From: Deinococcus arboris
GTDB lineage: Bacteria > Deinococcota > Deinococci > Deinococcales > Deinococcaceae
Assembly (NCBI RefSeq): GCF_009755355.1
Contig: NZ_WQLB01000053.1
Coordinates: 1 to 16,188 of the forward strand
Length of the DNA: 16,188 nucleotides
Direction: 5' to 3'
In this document: positions 15,738 to 16,188 of the stretch, in pieces
Layout: every line of letters begins with the position of its first letter
Numbering within the stretch: the stretch's first letter is position 1
Made by a program: the position numbers and the translations under genes
The notes under the pieces: model-generated
Databases searched by the model: none
Told to the model about the DNA's origin: nothing
The model's input: the letters and a program-made list of their open reading frames with translations, nothing else

Positions 15738-15939
15738 ATTCAGGGTGATGTGTCCCTAAGGTAACGACGAAGCTGGACTGGCTGGCTGGGAGATCGCCGC
15801 AGGCTCCAGGCAGACTTGCACACCCGCGCGGCAGAACGAACGGCGACGGGCGTGCCACAAGAGATAAGGCGCATCCAGAGTCCTCTTGCGGGAGACTGTG
15901 GCCCCTTGAATGAAACTGAACACCCCTAAGTGCATAGCG
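15738..15939. other. Gene-free stretch behind the GNAT gene
   Basis: I see no convincing gene, tRNA or known structured RNA. The longest open frame (minus, 15756-16019) has no family likeness and runs through the downstream terminator. The stretch may be the long 3' UTR of the GNAT gene. A separate small RNA ending at 15986 cannot be excluded, but I find no good promoter for one. Confidence 0.35.
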
Positions 15940-15986
15940 CGTCTGCCCACCCGTTCCTTTTCAGAGCGTGTGGGCGGGCGTTTTTT
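15940..15986 (+). terminator. Rho-independent terminator
   Basis: An 11-base stem (15940-15950 with 15970-15980, core GCCCAC/GTGGGC plus G-T wobble pairs) with a 19-base loop is followed by TTTTTT. It ends the GNAT transcript or an RNA inside the preceding gap. Confidence 0.7.
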
Positions 15987-16003
15987 AGAGTGGCCGGCTG
16001 GGG

Positions 16004-16032
16004 TTGACCAGCGCTGCATACCGCGCTATTCT
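16004..16032 (+). promoter_or_regulatory. Near-consensus promoter TTGACC-17-TATTCT
   Basis: TTGACC (16004-16009) and TATTCT (16027-16032) have a 17-base spacer. The predicted start is A16039, pointing right towards a gene outside the window. A terminator hairpin begins only four bases after that start. Confidence 0.7.
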
Positions 16033-16042
16033 TTTCCTATCA

Positions 16043-16066
16043 CCGCCGAAGAAGGCGGCTTTTTTT
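16043..16066 (+). terminator. Terminator hairpin at the very start of a transcript
   Basis: CCGCC (16043-16047) and GGCGG (16054-16058) with a GAAGAA loop are followed by a seven-T run (16060-16066). The stem is short but GC-only. Because it follows the promoter at 16004-16032 so closely, it could be a backup terminator for upstream transcripts, a 5'-end stabiliser, or an attenuator. Confidence 0.65.
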
Positions 16067-16188
16067 GTTTTGCCCTTCATTCGTGGGTTAGAGCTTCTTG
16101 GAGTTCCCTCTCAGCAAGCTTCTATGCAGCCAGCGCCATGGTGCCCCAGAAAATCTGCTGTCCAGAACGCTGGATTTAAGGTTCACTG
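16067..16188. other. Right edge of the window, no gene seen
   Basis: These 122 bases contain no recognisable coding start, Shine-Dalgarno with a long frame, or RNA gene. They are probably the leader of a plus-strand gene beyond the window, or simple intergenic sequence. Confidence 0.35.

Noticed and set aside
15756..16019. Minus-strand open frame of 87 codons behind the GNAT gene
   Set aside because: It runs through the terminator at 15940-15986, lacks codon bias and has no recognisable similarity.

Overview
The window looks like chromosomal DNA from a GC-rich bacterium, most likely Deinococcus or a close relative. The reasons are the high GC content and strong GC3 bias, a CarD/CdnL-type RNA polymerase regulator, several start codons placed 6 nt behind a -10 box (leaderless-type starts, common in Deinococcus), and the overall style of the proteins. 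This assignment is from recognition, not from a database search. I see no mobile element, CRISPR array, rRNA or tRNA.

Layout. (1) 1-560: a terminator and a minus-strand CarD-like regulator with a TTG start. (2) 558-1029: mostly non-coding, with one strong hairpin. (3) 1030-4783, minus strand: a complete four-gene ABC importer of the OsmF/YehZYXW (OpuC-like, quaternary-amine) class, read as binding protein, large permease, ATPase, small permease. (4) 4877-6460: a divergent pair made of a stand-alone Lrp/AsnC ligand-binding domain (minus) and a two-domain protein (plus) that looks like a regulator but matches fused siroheme decarboxylase (AhbA-AhbB / NirD-NirL type). (5) 6651-8850, minus: a tightly coupled set of PadR repressor, HAAS-type membrane protein, and an exported protein with an in-frame TAG right after its signal peptide. 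The junctions are 4-base GTGA overlaps. (6) 9031-10097, minus: a LysM-LysM-M23 cell-wall hydrolase overlapping a small ABM-like protein. (7) 10254-12340: truA (plus), a SAM methyltransferase (minus) that overlaps the truA tail, and a C39-like cysteine-peptidase-fold protein (plus). (8) 12448-14810, minus: transketolase. Upstream of it lie a palindrome at the promoter and a separate promoter-to-terminator unit of about 98 nt that is either a small RNA or a transcription attenuator. (9) 14811-16188: a tandem GNAT acetyltransferase, then a gene-free stretch with two terminators, the second only about 10 bases behind a near-consensus promoter.

The genes are mostly ordinary housekeeping and accessory functions. 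The points most worth a second look are the probable siroheme decarboxylase fusion, the coupled PadR/HAAS/exported set with its amber codon, the small RNA or attenuator upstream of transketolase, the palindrome at the transketolase promoter, and the promoter-terminator mini-unit at the right end.
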